A stretch of 64,000 bases of DNA from Agrypnia vestita (GCA_016648135.1 JADDOH010000285.1:53633-117632), one strand, 5' to 3'. Counted from the first letter of the stretch, positions 22,466 through 35,959 are shown. The notes: a model not told the origin generated them from the sequence alone. Numbers and translations are program-made.

Positions 22466-23045
22466 AATATACATATATTGATTATATTATTTGATTTATT
22501 ACACCTACATGTTTCGGAAATAACTTTACATTGTCAGGGTGTATATATATACATGTGTGTGATATATATATATACATGTGTGTATATATATATACATGTA
22601 TGTGATATATATATATATATATATATATATGTCTGAGTCATCATGTTTTTTCTGAATTTGCAAATCATTTATTAGAAAATGATCACGGTTTTGATAAAAA
22701 ATTAGGACTTTCTATTTACACATAAATAATTTTGGTTTGAAATTGAATAATTTAGAATCATTAGAAATTAATAAAGCATGTAATAGTAAACAAAATAGTA
22801 TTAATAATTAATTAAATTTAACTACTAGCCGAATTCTAAAATTTTTTCCAATAATTGCGAGTAATCAAGAACTTCGACGATAATATTTAAAAATAAATTT
22901 TCAAAAAAGAAAAACCAAAAACCGTTATTCATTTTGATATTTTGATATATAACACCCTGACTATGGAAAGGTATTTCCGAAATATGTAAGTGTAATAAAT
23001 CAAATAATATAAGTAGATTTATACAAATAATACAATCAATATTTA
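22466..23045. mobile_element. Foldback/MITE copy 1 (ATTACACCTACATGTTTCGG family)
   Basis: The left end (ATTGATTATATTATTTG, ATTTATTACACCTACATGTT, TCGGAAATAAC, CAGGGTGT) is mirrored at the right (ACACCCTGACTATGG, TTTCCGAAATATGTAAG, GTAATAAATCAAATAATAT, ATACAATCAAT). The interior matches 45345-45905 closely. This copy carries a large TA/TG microsatellite inserted at 22540-22632. Confidence 0.8.
22540..22632. repeat. Compound (TA)n / ATACATGTGTG microsatellite
   Basis: Alternating TA tracts with ACATGTGTGTG spacers, ending in about fifteen TA units. It is absent from the sister repeat at 45.4 kb. Confidence 0.92.
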
Positions 23046-23049
23046 AAAA

Positions 23050-24800
23050 AATATCAATCTACAACATTGCTGAATCAATTGCAAAGATGAAAAAATTATT
23101 TATTTACTTTGAAAATGTAAAAAGTAACGAATGTTCGAAGAAATCTATAACACAGATGGAATATACATAAAACAATGAACTTGATGTCGAGATTCGTGTC
23201 TTCGAGAAGGTTTGCATCGTAAGTTTTAATACTAGCTTACAAAAATACGATTTTTGTGGTTGTTGGTTGATACACAAAAAAGGCATTTTTCAGTTTAGGG
23301 CACAATGTCTAGATACAGCCCAGGACACGCCTCTCGGAAATTGCATGTTGACAGCATCACTACGTATTTGAATACAAAAGCGCCGTGAGAAAAATATTAA
23401 AATTAACGATATGGAGTAAGTATTGTTAAATTATAACAAAAAACCTAAACGTATTTCGTGAAAAAACACGTAGTCATTATTATACCACACGATGGACACG
23501 AAAACGGATAAAATTTGAGGGAGTTCAGAACAAACCAATGAAGAATTTTGTCAGGTGTTTACTATTTGATTTCCTGTGTCGATTCGAGTACAAGTAGGTA
23601 TGTAATTATTATAATATTTTGTAGAGAATGAAGCAATATTTAAAAATAATAATATAAGCACGCTTTTATACGAAATGACTAAATAGGAGAAAATAATTTT
23701 TCCTAAAAGCCATTGTACTAACAGCGATCACAGTACCTGTATGTTATGCGTATGTCAATAAAATATGTATGTTAAAAATATTTTCTCCAATTTAGTTATT
23801 TTTGGTAAAAGCGTGATTATATTCTTTACATAAAATCTTATAATCAATTAGAAATGCTTCGCAGGCATGTTTCTTTTCGGAATGTTATTGAGCTAAAAAC
23901 TCAAACGTCACTTTTAAAATAAAACAAGCCGACAGAGGTCACTGGTTAAAATAACGTCACCACTTCAAACACTTTTTTAAAAATAATTAAACCGATTTTG
24001 TAAAAATAATGAATGATAATTGTGCAGTCATCAGGAATACATCTCGCTACCAAATAAGAGAGCGATTGCTGATCAGAAAGTAGGTGAAATATTGATTACA
24101 AGAAAATCTTTTAAGAATCTTTTAAAGTGCCTTAATACTCTATTATATATAGAAGTAATAAAAGGAAAGACAGTGCCGCATAGAGCAGAAACTCAGATGT
24201 AAGTACTAAACCGGCTACATGCTACATCATAACTCAGCATTGAATTTCAATTAAACATTTCAATTATAATTATTTAACTTTTTTTATATTGTATTATATT
24301 TTTTATTTTCTTCATGTTACAAATTCTCAATCCTTTTATATAGTAAAATCGTTATAAAATGGAGAGATAGAACGAATATTCTGTAACGTTCGGAGGTAAT
24401 CTGAAGTAGTCGCAAGGAATTTATTTGGCGCGGTTGCTACTGACAGCAACGAATAAATACCGAAGTCTCGATGTGCCAGTTTTCTACGTAGGTACCTACC
24501 TACCTACTTATATAATCGTAGTAGCTTTCGTATGCAGACGACGTGCACGGGTAATTGTACATTAAAATTTAACACCATCGGTCTTTTTCTTCGCCTTCTC
24601 ATGTAGCTCTGGATATTTTAGGGGTATGTTGTCTCGAAACGAGTGGTCACTAAATTTCGTAAAAATTTTAATTTAACTTTGGAAAAACTACATTTCAAAC
24701 TAAAAACGTTTACCATCTTGAAGACTACAAAGCGTGCGCTACATTTGTAGTAGGTACAGAAACATTACGCACTACATCTCCTTCAATGAACTACATGAAG
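23050..24800. other. A+T-rich non-coding DNA
   Basis: No gene recognised. The block GTTATTTTTGGTAAAAGCGTGATTATATTC (about 23796) is mirrored by AAGCACGCTTTTATACG near 23656, so the area 23600-23840 may be a decayed inverted-repeat element. Confidence 0.4.
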
Positions 24801-24815
24801 TGAACTAATTGTAGT

Positions 24816-27176
24816 CAGTGGCGTGCAGTGGGTATAAACTTAGGTTGCACCGTGACCGACTATATACCTATATTAAAAAAATATATATACGCATATACGT
24901 ATAAGGGTATTTTAATTTTTTTTTAACTGTATATAATGAACTATTTTAAGTAGCTTCAATCCATAAAAATAACTGCACTATAAAAGAAGTATTGTAACAA
25001 GATTTCCTAAATAAATAAATATTTTATATAAAGGTAATATGGCAAAAATTTTCAATACATTTCGAAGACGATTTATATATACATAATTAAATCGGGAATA
25101 ATATTAATTTCGGATATATCTACGTTTCTTTTCACAAAAATGTCGTCGTAAATAATCATTATGATATGACCATTGGATATGACAGATGGTATTGGTATTT
25201 ACATTCACCATAGAAATGACAAATATAATTCACATAAAAAGTTTTCGGTGGATTTTGTAAAAAATAACATTTCTGCAATGACGTGCACGTAGTTCTCACC
25301 TGGCGTAGTACCTTTCGGAGAAACACGCAATTCCATGAAAAATTTACTTATCTATTACACAAAACTCGCAGACATAGAACTAAGTAAAAATCCATGAATC
25401 AGGACGAGTTTTTTTTCGACTTGACTTGATCTATGGAACAAATTTGTTGGGCGCAAACAAGTGAGATAAATGAAGAATTGACAGGAAGTTAGGTGCAGAA
25501 AAGTCGGAAATAAAACTTCTAGCCGTAGGACGAATTACGGCTATAATTTTAAATCGAAAAAAAAACAGATACGTCCATAGACGTATAGTACGTATATGAA
25601 TACGTCACGTTAAACAGAAACGTCAGAAATAAAACTTCTAGCAGTAGGACGAATTACGGCTAGAATTTTAAATCAACTTTTCTTAAGAAAAGGATTATTT
25701 AATTAAACATTATTTAATTATCACGCTACTGATTGTAGTAATAAAATATTGTGTACCTACCTATACATGTACCTACCTAAATATTAAAATATACCATGGG
25801 GGAGGGGAGGGAGGGAGGGAAGAGAAGAGAGGTTATTTCAGTTTCCAGATATTTCTTCATTCAGTCCCAAAATTTTCAAATTCATGGGGGGGAGGGGATT
25901 GTTTCAGTTTCCAAAATTTTCTTCATTCAGCTGTCACAGATGTTTCAGCCACTTTATCCACATCAAACCATCTGTCAATTATTTATTTTATCAACAAAGA
26001 ATTTAAGATAAAAATTTCCACATTATTAAAAAAGTCACACTTCAATATATAATTTAAAGTGTGCAGTTTGAAGTATGTAATTTGAAGTTAAAGGTGTGTG
26101 TAGTTTGTAGTGTGCAGTTCACTTACAAACGTGTGAAGTGTACACTTCAGTATAATGTAGTAGGTACTACATTGTAGTAGTACCTATTTATGTACTAAGT
26201 ACTAAGTACAGAGCGGAGCCATCACTAATGTATAATCATATATAGGTACCTACGTATATTTTATATTCTATTCTATAGATTATATTTTCTATAAGGTGCC
26301 TCGTTAAATAGCTTACTAATATCAAATAATGTAGGTATCTAGATACCCGCGTAGCAGAGGCTTGTGGAGAAAATATTGAAGCATGGCATTTACGTAATTT
26401 TGAAAAAAAAATTGAATTACGAGATATATCTCGTAATATTCTTATCACAATTATTATCATATTATTCACATTTTAATATGACATACAATACAAGTAAATT
26501 TTTCATAGAATAGCATGTTTCTTTGAAAGGTCTAATGTGAGGTGAGAAATGCGCGCACGTAACTTGCAGAAATGACAATATTAATTCAATAGTTGCTGCA
26601 CTAACTTTTTTGTGTGAATTCCAACTGTCAAATCATATTTTTGTCTCTTATTATTTGAATTTGAATTACTGAGTTTATTAATTACAATTTACAATCCAAT
26701 TGTACAAATTCAATCTGTTTCTGTTTACATGAATAAGTTTATGGTAATTTATAAAGAATGTTCGTTAAATGTAGGTTTTTGTACATGTTATACTCAATAT
26801 GAATATGTTTATTTACGACGACATTGTCATCGAGGATAACATAAAATGTTTGATTTATTTTTGTGAAAAGAAATGTATATTTGAAATGAGATTTATTTCC
26901 GATTTAATTATAGGTATCTACATAAATATTGAAAATTTTTGCTGTAATATATAAAATATTTATTTATTTAGAAAATCCTTATTCACGATACTTTTTTATA
27001 CTGCAGTTATTTTTGTGGATTTAGGCTACTCAGAATAGTTTTATGCAGTTAAAACTTTAAAACATATTAATATATACCTATACATATATAGGTAGATACT
27101 TTAAAAAATATATGTAATATACATACGTATAGTCGGTCACAGAATAACCTAAGCTTATACCTATTGCATGCCACTG
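24816..27176. mobile_element. CAGTGGCGTGCA-ended DNA element (hAT-like), about 2.4 kb
   Basis: The left terminus CAGTGGCGTGCAGTGGGTAT continues as AAACTTAGGTT...GACCGACTATA. It is mirrored on the right by TATAGTCGGTCACAGAATAACCTAAGC...GCATGCCACTG. No transposase frame was found. Interior blocks recur near 30300-30730 (CAAACAAGTGAGATAAA, GAATTACGGCTAGAATTTTA) and at 36420-36540. No matching 8-bp flank was seen here, so this may be a nested or recombined copy. The class is by analogy with the 36.4-kb relative. Confidence 0.6.
25796..25900 (+). repeat. G-rich low-complexity repeats
   Basis: Two G-rich blocks (GGGGGAGGGGAGGGAGGGAGGG at about 25798 and GGGGGGGAGGGG at about 25886) head near-repeats of TTTCAGTTTCCAGATATTTCTTCATTCAG, so a unit of about 75 bp is duplicated. 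Confidence 0.65.
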
Positions 27177-27189
27177 CTACATACCTACT

Positions 27190-28260
27190 TTTCACTGTCG
27201 ATTTCATCTATTATTCTTGTACAGGTACCATTCTATGTAGGTAAATAAATAAGAAATTGTGGTTCTTATAATGTATATTTTTTTTAAAGATTTGTTATAC
27301 TTTTATAATTTTTTTATTGTGTATAATAATTATAAAACATGTAGTTATCTTCTATTTGTTGTTTTAAACATTTATTCTTATGTTACCTACACAGTCAGTA
27401 GCTCAGAGTCAGCAGAGGGAGGGCCTATGTGAAATAAAATTGTCTATGTACTCACTGGAGGATCGATTTAATAGTGTGCCTTGTGTTTCAACCCTTTTGT
27501 TGCAGCCCCCTTTAATTGAGTTAGGGGTAGCTATTTCTCGCCTGACTGCACTGGTAATCAACATCCTTGCCGTGGCAATAACGCTCTAAATAATTAAGTT
27601 CTTTTATGCGAAGTTGTGTTATTTGAAGTAAAATATTAAATTATTATTTTTAAGGGAGATATTTACTGTACCTAGGTACACGACCAGAAATAAAACGCCT
27701 CACGTCGATTGTCGTTGCCAGAGCCTGCGGGCGTTTATGTTGTGGCCTTGTCTTTGTCTTTGGAGTTTAAAAAACATTGAAATATCGTACCTACTCAAAT
27801 GTAACCACAGCGCCAGTTTTATTGAGTTTTATCCGTGCCGGGTAAAATATCTTATATTTTAGCACGTAGCTGCTACTTTTAAAATTAAAAAACCTAAAAA
27901 ATTAATGCGCATTGCCAGGAGATTAAAACCTAACCTAACCAAACGTTTTTTGTGTGCGACATTATCCATGCACGAAGGTCCACTCCTCTTCCGCCTATTC
28001 TCATTTTCCTGGGTCCCATTATCGGGTCTCAATTTACCTATCTATTCAAGAATCTCCCGTATCCCAGCCATTAATTGGTATTAATGAAAACGATACTATC
28101 ATTTTAGATCAATCAATTAGAGTTAGCCGCGGACACTATCCGCCTACACACTAGCGGGTGCGTAATCCACATAACTGTGATCTAATAATCGTTACCTTGA
28201 GGGATGTAAATAATATATCTACAGCCTTCCTCAAAATAAAGGCGGCCGCGAAAGGTAGAT
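27190..28260. other. Non-coding, with a unique island at 27.68-28.26 kb
   Basis: After 27680 the base composition becomes balanced, with words such as ACGCCTCACGTCGATTGTCG. No exon signals. CCTAACCTAACC at about 27929 is only two telomere-like units. Candidate regulatory island, weakly supported. Confidence 0.3.
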
Positions 28261-28264
28261 AGAC

Positions 28265-29190
28265 ATTAACTTTAGTTCTTTACATATCTCAAAAAGGAAA
28301 ATCTAATTTATTTGAATTATTATGGAACTAATCATAATTTTCAAATAAATCTGAATTATTTTAAAAATATACAACATATTGAATATTCAAGATAATCCTG
28401 CAAGTAAGGTTACAAAAATTAAGAATAGATTATAAACAAATGCGCTCTTAAATACGAAATTTAGATAAACGTTTTTGTCACTGATAAAATGCTTTTAAAA
28501 CAAATACTCACCTACGGCGGTATTGTGAAAATAGCAATGTTATTGTATGTACGTCTGTTATTGTATAACATTATAACGTCATAAATTTTGACTTTTTTAC
28601 GTTTGACAGGTTTGGAATCAATGAATTTAACCAATTAGAAAGCTCTAAAAGATAAACAAACTTTAGACTACAGAAAATGGTGGAAGGGTTAAGAGAATTC
28701 ATAAGAATCATTATTATTTTTTTACTTATCAGTTTCTCTTTAAACTATAATAGGTACCTACCTACCTTGACAGCTCGGGTAGTCTCGACAGTGCTAGTCA
28801 CCACGAAGGTGTTATTAAAGTACAATAATTTTATCCAGATTTAAATTACGTGTGGTGTGTTTTGGGGAAAGGTATAAAAAAACCTTTGTAGTCCTAATTA
28901 TATTTAAACCCGTGCTGAGTTTAAATATAAATAGGCACAGGTCGCTTAAATATTTCTCAATGCATCGTTAGATATAAGTAGTTCTATTATTAGGTTCTAT
29001 TATTAGGTTAATATGTGGTTGGGTATTTTTTACTATGAAAAATACGCATTGTTTCTCATGATCACCCAGACCTATTTATAATGATAAACATGATTTTTTT
29101 GTAATTTTGCATAACAATGCAATAATTTTGCATAATTTTGTGTATTCACGCTACAAAAAACGTAATTTCTCTCTGCACATGCGTAATATT
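28265..29190. other. A+T-rich non-coding DNA
   Basis: Nothing recognised. Confidence 0.5.
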
Positions 29191-29195
29191 AATAT

Positions 29196-29241
29196 AGATT
29201 TATATTTTTAGTACAATGTGTTGTACTAAAAATATAAATCT
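29196..29241. repeat. Perfect 21-bp hairpin
   Basis: AGATTTATATTTTTAGTACAA (29196-29216) pairs completely with 29221-29241 around the loop TGTG, followed by a CTCTCTATCTCTCTC tract. Confidence 0.9.
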
Positions 29242-29643
29242 CTCTCTATCTCTCTCAAGTATAATCTGGTGAAAAAAAAACCGACGCAAAATTACTTCCT
29301 GCTTATTTTTTATTATTATTCTCGTCTTTTTAGTGTTGGGATAGCAACAACCAAAATAATAATCTTATTATTTTCAAAATACAGCCGACAGACATGCTTT
29401 CAAAATTGGTTACCAATTGCGAAATTGACACTCTTCGGCAAATAATCATTTTCAAACACGTCGCTCTGTATTCTCATCATATGCATAGTGGCGCTTCTGT
29501 GTCTAATCCTCTCAATTATTGATGGAATTGCTTACCAAAGCTCTTAATTTTGTTGAAATAATATAAAATTGTATACTTATATTTTTAAATACGAAGGGTA
29601 GGTTCCCGGAATATATATATTGAATATATATAAAATATATATT

Positions 29644-29857
29644 GACGGTCCTTACCTACTGTCGAATGTGCAAAATTTTAATTTTCGTTTTAGTATTTCG
29701 AACCATCCGATTTACCTACTCTATTTTTTTGGATAATGTTAAAAAAAGTTTAATTTTCATTCAGTATAGGTACTATGCCTTGTTTAAAACGAAATTTCAT
29801 TTTTTTAACATTGTCCGAAAATAAGATTTAAGATACGTATGTACCTTTGGACCGTCG
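29644..29857. mobile_element. Possible small MITE (GACGGTCC ends)
   Basis: GACGGTCC at 29644 and GGACCGTC ending at 29857 are inverted. Internal words (GGATAATGTTAAAAAAAG / TTTTTTTAACATTGTCC) are also inverted. Target duplication unclear. Confidence 0.45.
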
Positions 29858-29979
29858 ATATGTAAAGGTACTAATTCAAATTCTAATACAGAGTTAGTTT
29901 ACCTGTACCTAGATACTATTTGCCTACTGATTGTAATTATATTATTATTAATAACTTAGTTTTAATTATAATGAAACAA

Positions 29980-30892
29980 ATGTAAGTAATAATCAATTAA
30001 AATAATGGAACTCCATTAACAAATGATTGACATTTGACAAACAAATAAGCTAATTGGCCGTTGGGATACACACGAAATAGGTAGGTAGGTACTTAGAAAA
30101 AATGGAATTAGTAAACAGTGTCATTTCTGTAAGTGAAGTGCGTGCAGTCCTCATCAAAAATGATTAAAAATGGAAATGATTGACATTTGCAAAGCAAATG
30201 TGCTAATTGGCCGTTGGGATGCACACAAAACATTTAGTCGGAAAATGCGGAATTAGTAACAGTGTCATTTTTTTCTGTATGTGAGGTGCGCTCAGTTCTC
30301 ACCAAAAATTAGACCTTTCTAAGAAACACACTATAATATTAAGAAATTTACTTGCCAACCATATAAAACTCTGATGGAAAGATAGGACGGATATAATACC
30401 TACGACTACAGTAGATAAATATTCAGTTTAGTGCGAATTTCTTACAGATCTTCAGATTTCTCACCTCACATTAACCTTTCGAAGAAACACGCTATTCTAC
30501 GAAAGATTTACTCGACTACTACAAAAAACTCGCAGACATAAAGATGGGCGAATGTAATTACACGGCTTCAGTAGGAAAATATTCAGTTCAGGGAGGGTTT
30601 TTTCTCGATTTGACTAGATTAAGAAACAAACTAGATGCGCACAAACAAGTGAGATAAAATAAAAATTGGAAACATCTAGTCGTAGCCACGAATTACGGCT
30701 AGAATTTTAAATCGACTTATTAACGGATTATTTAATTAATATTTGTTTTCCGGAATCTTTACTCATGAACAGCTTTTTGCTTGTACCTATGCGCTGCACG
30801 CCATTGTTACCTAACTAGGTAGGTATATTCTTTTTTATAAATAGTCGGTAACAGAACCACCTAAGTTTATGCCTACTGGGATACGTCGCTGG
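29980..30892. mobile_element. Partial copies of the CAGTGGCGTGCA family
   Basis: Carries the right-end block ATAGTCGGTAACAGAACC...ACCTAAGTTTATGCC...CGCTG and the interior AAACTCGCAGACAT...GCACAAACAAGTGAGATAAA seen at 24816-27176. An approximate internal duplication is visible (GGCCGTTGGGATACACAC at 30057 and GGCCGTTGGGATGCACAC at 30209). Confidence 0.55.
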
Positions 30893-31499
30893 TAAATAAT
30901 TATGATGAAACACATATAAATAGTGCTCATAAAACCTCAAACCATTAGGTAGGTAATATGGGACGGGCAGTAGGTACCACCTACATATCATTAATCGAAT
31001 GATGTCAAATTACAATGAAAATGTTCACAAGTCTGCATTTTAATAATTATAGCAACAGAGGCAACCGTTATTTATCTACTCACTCTACACGAACATACAA
31101 TGAGGTACTTTTTTGTTTTTTCTCTTTCTCTTTTTTATATAGGTTAACATCTAATTATAACGAGTAGGTACATAATACGTAGAAGCATTTTGGAAAAAAA
31201 ATCAAATGAAATATTTATCTGATAGAATATTACGATAGGTACTTATATCAAAATGTTAAGTGCGCTGATATTTATGAAAGCGATATTACTACGAAGGTAT
31301 ATCATTTTTTCCTTTTTATTAAAATATAGGTTTGTTTACGTATTTTATTTTAGAACCCGGCAATGTGTTAAACGATTTTATAGGATGGGCGTAAGTACCT
31401 ACTGTAAGAATTTTGAATAAAATCACGATACAATTAATTAAAAAATCTCGGTGTATCGTCTCCGGAGTAGCCGCACACGCTCGCGCTAAAGTTATAATG

Positions 31500-32170
31500 T
31501 TGTAAATAAATGACAGCCCGCGGGAGAATAAACCACTCCCGGAGCTATAAACCGCTTCCCGCCGGCGCAAAAACCGCCGGCCGGACAGCGCGGTATGCGC
31601 TTTCCCCGGGGGCGGGGCGCGAGCCCATTGGCCGGCCGCGGCGCCGCCTCCGGGGCGGGCCGGCGCGCGGGCCGTGGGCGGGGCCGCGGCGCAGGGGGGG
31701 GCGGCCGGTTCCAAACGAAACGGAATGCCAGTCGAGTGTCGGTGTCGAGAGCCGCAGGTAGATAATGCGCGTGCGTCGGCCGCGCGAATTCCGATCGGCG
31801 CGTGTTGCGGCCCCCGCCCCCGGGCGACGCGCGAGCGGTGCGTCGCGACGTCCCGACTTTTTGTAGCGCCGCTGGGATGTCTTCGGTCCCCGGTCAGTGA
31901 AGTTCTTCAACAGTGATATGTAAAGACACTTTTCCGCGCCGATGCGACGATGTGTTTTCGAGTTGTGTCGCCTCCCTGCCCGTCGGTCGAGCCGCCGCGG
32001 GTGTCCGCTCTGCTCCCGGTATTGTTCTCGGGTCGAACCGGCGGCTGCTGCGCCGCCTTTCTACAAAGGTACCCCGATCCGGGTGACGTCATAAGTATAT
32101 GTAATTAACCGCGGCGTAATCCGGAAGCGGCCAGGGGCGCTTAGTGGGAAGTTCCTCCGCGCAGGTTAGG
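31500..32170 (+). promoter_or_regulatory. CpG-island promoter with GC boxes, candidate vestigial promoter
   Basis: The most G+C-rich block in the window. It has several GC boxes (GGGGCGGGGC near 31608, GGGGCGGGCC near 31651, GGGCGGGGCC near 31677, GGGGGCGGCC near 31693), an inverted CCAAT (ATTGG near 31627), initiator-like TCAGTGA (31893), a candidate donor GCCGCAG|GTAGAT at 31757/31758 and a weaker AAG|GTACCC at 32069/32070. It lies about 10 kb upstream of the vestigial coding exon on the same strand. It is probably a 5' non-coding exon and core promoter, but the link is inferred. Confidence 0.5.
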
Positions 32171-32174
32171 GGTG

Positions 32175-35100
32175 GTCAATCTTTTGCCGGATTTAATATT
32201 AAAAATACATTTTTCAAAATAGATTTCTATTTGTATCGATGTGCTACCTACCTACGTAAGATAAAAGTGAATAAACCAAGAATCGTAGACACTGTAACAT
32301 AATAAAATGAATAAAACTAATACCTACTTATTATTAGATTAGGCAGATTAGTTACCTCTCCTAGGTACCTACCTACCTACCCGCATTACCTATCTAATAA
32401 CTTACTTTGTTTTATTTAAAACTGGAAACAAGCGGGTGAGCTTGTTTGTGCGCACCTACGACATATGCACCTACTTAAGTACCTACGTATTATAATTCCA
32501 ATTCCTCAATTTTAATTAATACGATCAGTGAGCCATCTGTCCATAGTCCAGATCGTTCCATCAGACTAAAAAACTAATAAAGATACACGACATGTCTTAT
32601 CCACCCGTTTAATAAGTTATCGAATCTACATTAGACAGAAGGTAGGTTTTAAATTTGACATTTGTATATTGGAATCTGGACAGAATCTTATACCTACAGT
32701 TAGGTACATATAAATCAAAATTAAATATAATGTAGGTACCTACCTACGTATGATTTCACAATAGTAAAGATTACCTATACTTATGTAGGTTCATAACTAG
32801 GTAGATACTGTGTGGGAAAAGTAGGAGTAGAAAAAACATCGAAATAGAATATTTATTTAACACAATATTATAGACTATTAAAATCTATGTAGGTAATATG
32901 ACAACAATTGTGATATAAATAATAGGTACGAGATATACCTACCTACCTTTTACTTAGATTTTTATTTTTCAAAATATCATCATCATCTTCCTCCATCTAC
33001 CCCCACTCATCTCGGTTTAGGGCCAGCTCTCTCCAGTTCAGAAGCTCCAAGGCAAAAATGTCTTTGTTGTTCGTTGTCGTTGTAGCTCCATCTTAATTTT
33101 GGCTTTCCTAAGTAAGCATCTTCGCCCTATCGGCCAAGAGTCCAGCAGGGACTTGATGCTCGGTCATTCTCTCATTTTAAAAATATGTTTTTGTAAATGT
33201 CATGCTTAAATGCTCTCACTGCACGCCTTTATCATAGGTACAACGAAAACCTACAGATAGGTACCTAAGTGAGGAATAGGTACCTATATATCGTACAAGT
33301 CAATCCATCAATATAATCGTGGATATTCTTAGGTATTGCCTAATACCTATAGAAGGTAAATAAAGTAGAATATCTACAACAATATTTCACATAAACTTCA
33401 CCCCTGTCTTTTTTAAAATTATTTTTATGTCGATAATAAGACAATAAATTTTAAAACTTATTGTTCTTGCTACGAAACCACACGTTGATCAAGTTTATCA
33501 ATGCAGGCGGCCAGTTGGTCTTTTTTACTTAGCGCAAGTTTTCGTGTGAAAATAATTTTAATATCGATATTACGCTCAATTTAAAATAAAGAAAAACTTT
33601 TATCCGTTTATTCTACTATACTGCGAAGTATATTTTATCTCCATATTTAGGTAGCATCAATAACTAGTGAACTAAGTTTCTGTATGCTAACTCTTCTCTC
33701 CAAAGCGCCCAACGAAATCATTCAGTACCTAGTTGCGCCCACGTAGGTAGTAAGAGGTGAGGTGTCGGAGGTTTTGAGGGTGAACCAGACCGCGACTAAT
33801 GAGGCTGTAGGATTTAGTTGGCACCTACCTAGGAAGGCGGAGGAGTTTAGAATTAGAAGCTGCGAACAAAACGCATCGTAATTGTCGCCATTCATCAAAA
33901 TGTTTAGTGAATTCATTAACTAATTAGTTTAATCTAATTTGGAAACCGGTTTGGATGTAGCGTGTAGAGAGGCCCCGATGATTTAGTGGTTGTACCTAAC
34001 GCGGTTTTAAAAATTATGTTAAACTTTATTGCACAGGTACCTACTGGTTACTTACTTAGGTGTTTACATGTTACCCTATAGGTAGGTATTTATTTTAAAA
34101 TTTTCACAGAAAAGCGTTGTGATGAAAATGATTTTTTTTTACCAAAGGAATGCTAGGTATAACACGTCGCTATTTTTTTGTAAGTCCATTTGCAATCAAT
34201 ATTCAATACCACCGAATACGATAATAATATTTAATGCGAAACATTAAAAGTGTGCAAAGAATTTTTTTGTTAAATTTTAAGGTCCAATAGATCATTTAAG
34301 CGTTGGGGGAAAAATTAAATAAAACACTACCTTAAGGCTATTTATTTGAGTTTCTAAAAACAGACGCACCATCTGGCAACAATATTTGAATAAGCTTTAA
34401 GGTAGCAGTGGCATTTTGTATCTATTTTAAAACAATACAATGAAGACATTTTGGTGTGGAGATCTTTGCAGGTAGGTACCTAAATACTGTGGTTAAGTAC
34501 ATGTTGGGACAGCGAGGGTGTTAGTATTAGTATGAAGAACAAAGTTCATCGTTTTTATTTTCCCTTTGCCAGAATATAATACATGTAAGCTTTTAAATTA
34601 TTTGTTTCGGATATTTTTTTAAAACAATTTCATAGTTCTCATTGATTTCATATGTATGTACTTACCTACGTAGATATTGTTGACCACATGAATATATTTT
34701 TAACAAAAATATAATAGGTACCTACCTATATATAATAATCTGTTTAAAGCCAGACCCGCAGAATGGTTTAAAGCAGCTTATCTGAAGAATATGCTTAATA
34801 GGTAGGTACCTATTATCTATTTACTTAGTGTTAGAATCAAGATAAATTTATTTTAAAACTATTTTATAAATAATTTGGTGTTTTCTATGTAAGGTTATAA
34901 AATACTTATCCATTCGTTTTATATGTTTCTATGGCGTACCTAAGTGAAACTATTGTTCGGTACACGTCTATTAAGCATGTAGAACAATAAGTCGAATCCT
35001 TATTGAAGCCCGTATCTCTCAAAAATTTACAAAAATGCAACGGAGGAGTGTAGGTAATAACCATTTCTAGCGCACATTATTCATGTTGATAATATTTATG

Positions 35101-35765
35101 AACGGAAATGTGAGTAGGTGTAGGTATGCAACTTCTTATCATTCTATGATTACATCTAATTATTCAGAAGGCAGGGCTAAAAATCGCCACATGCTTCAAA
35201 TTTCTGCGACTGAAAATTAGTTCTAAAATGTAACGCTAAGGTATGATCTTAGGACAATGTCATCACCGCCCGCATGTTTGTTTATTACTTCTATACCTAA
35301 TTTTCAAAATCATACATTACATAGCATGATTGATTGCCCCTAGATTGTTAGTCTGATTAACTTATATGCCCCATCGAGGTTATCAAGAATCAGTGCATTA
35401 TTCTATTATAGCGGAAATATCAGAACTAATGCATTAGCAAACTCTGTAATCGCCATACTACACTTTGGGAATGAACATGCAGAGGCGGCTGACATTTTTG
35501 CTGATAATAAAACTGTGTATAGGACAAAGTTGATACAATTCTTTATATCTCAAATAAATGGAAATGGATAATATTTTTTTCCTTTGCTTCTTACTACTTA
35601 AACTTCTCTTTTTAATTTACACAAATCTATAAGATGTAGGTACTTGAATCTTTTTAACTGCAGTCTAAATTTACACAAATCTACTATATATATGCACTTG
35701 AATCTTTTAACGGCAATCTAAATTTACTCAATTCTATTATACGTACTTGTACCTTTTAACTGTTC
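32175..35765. other. A+T-rich non-coding DNA rich in TACCTACC motifs
   Basis: No gene recognised. Many TAGGTAGGTACCTACC clusters. A TGTGGGAA Su(H)-type word lies at 32811-32818. A repeat-like stretch of unclear type (ATCATCATCTTCCTCC...) lies at 32977-33180. A 24-nt string (AATTTTTTTGTTAAATTTTA...) is shared between about 34260 and about 35941. Confidence 0.4.
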
Positions 35766-35769
35766 ATGT

Positions 35770-35940
35770 CTTATATTTTTTTTTTTTTTTTTTTTTTAAA
35801 AAAATAGAGATGTGAACACGGAATACGTGTCACATCAATATTCTTACTATTTTCAAACTAAGCTAAGCGCTTGTACTATGAAAATAGGACTAACTTGCTA
35901 GTCTGGAGTGAGGATCGAACCCGCAACCTTTGGATCACGA
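35770..35940 (-). mobile_element. tRNA-derived SINE with poly(A) tail
   Basis: Read on the minus strand: B-box GGGTTCGATCCTCACTC (about 35912-35928), then a body with TAAGTTAGTC-like and GACACGTATTCCGTGTTCAC words, then a long A tract (the T-run at 35770-35797). Body-related pieces occur at 37806-37860 (+), about 44340-44410 (-) and about 57590-57650 (-). Confidence 0.7.
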
Positions 35941-35959
35941 GAATTTTTTTGTTAAATTT

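Noticed and set aside
25796..26011. Plus-strand open frame starting MGEGREGGKRR.
   Set aside because: Built from a G-rich duplicated low-complexity unit; no protein signal.
27920..27940. CCTAACCTAACC as interstitial telomeric repeat (insect TTAGG).
   Set aside because: Only about two units; expected by chance.
31319..32092. Several long overlapping open frames on both strands (Arg/Ala/Gly/Pro-rich).
   Set aside because: They coincide with the CpG island and are open in many phases at once; no domain, start context or splice structure. Composition explains them.
32811..32818. TGTGGGAA Su(H) site upstream of the CpG-island region considered as a Notch enhancer.
   Set aside because: It lies in A+T-rich TACCTACC-type sequence with no supporting sites; the octamer is expected several times by chance in 64 kb.
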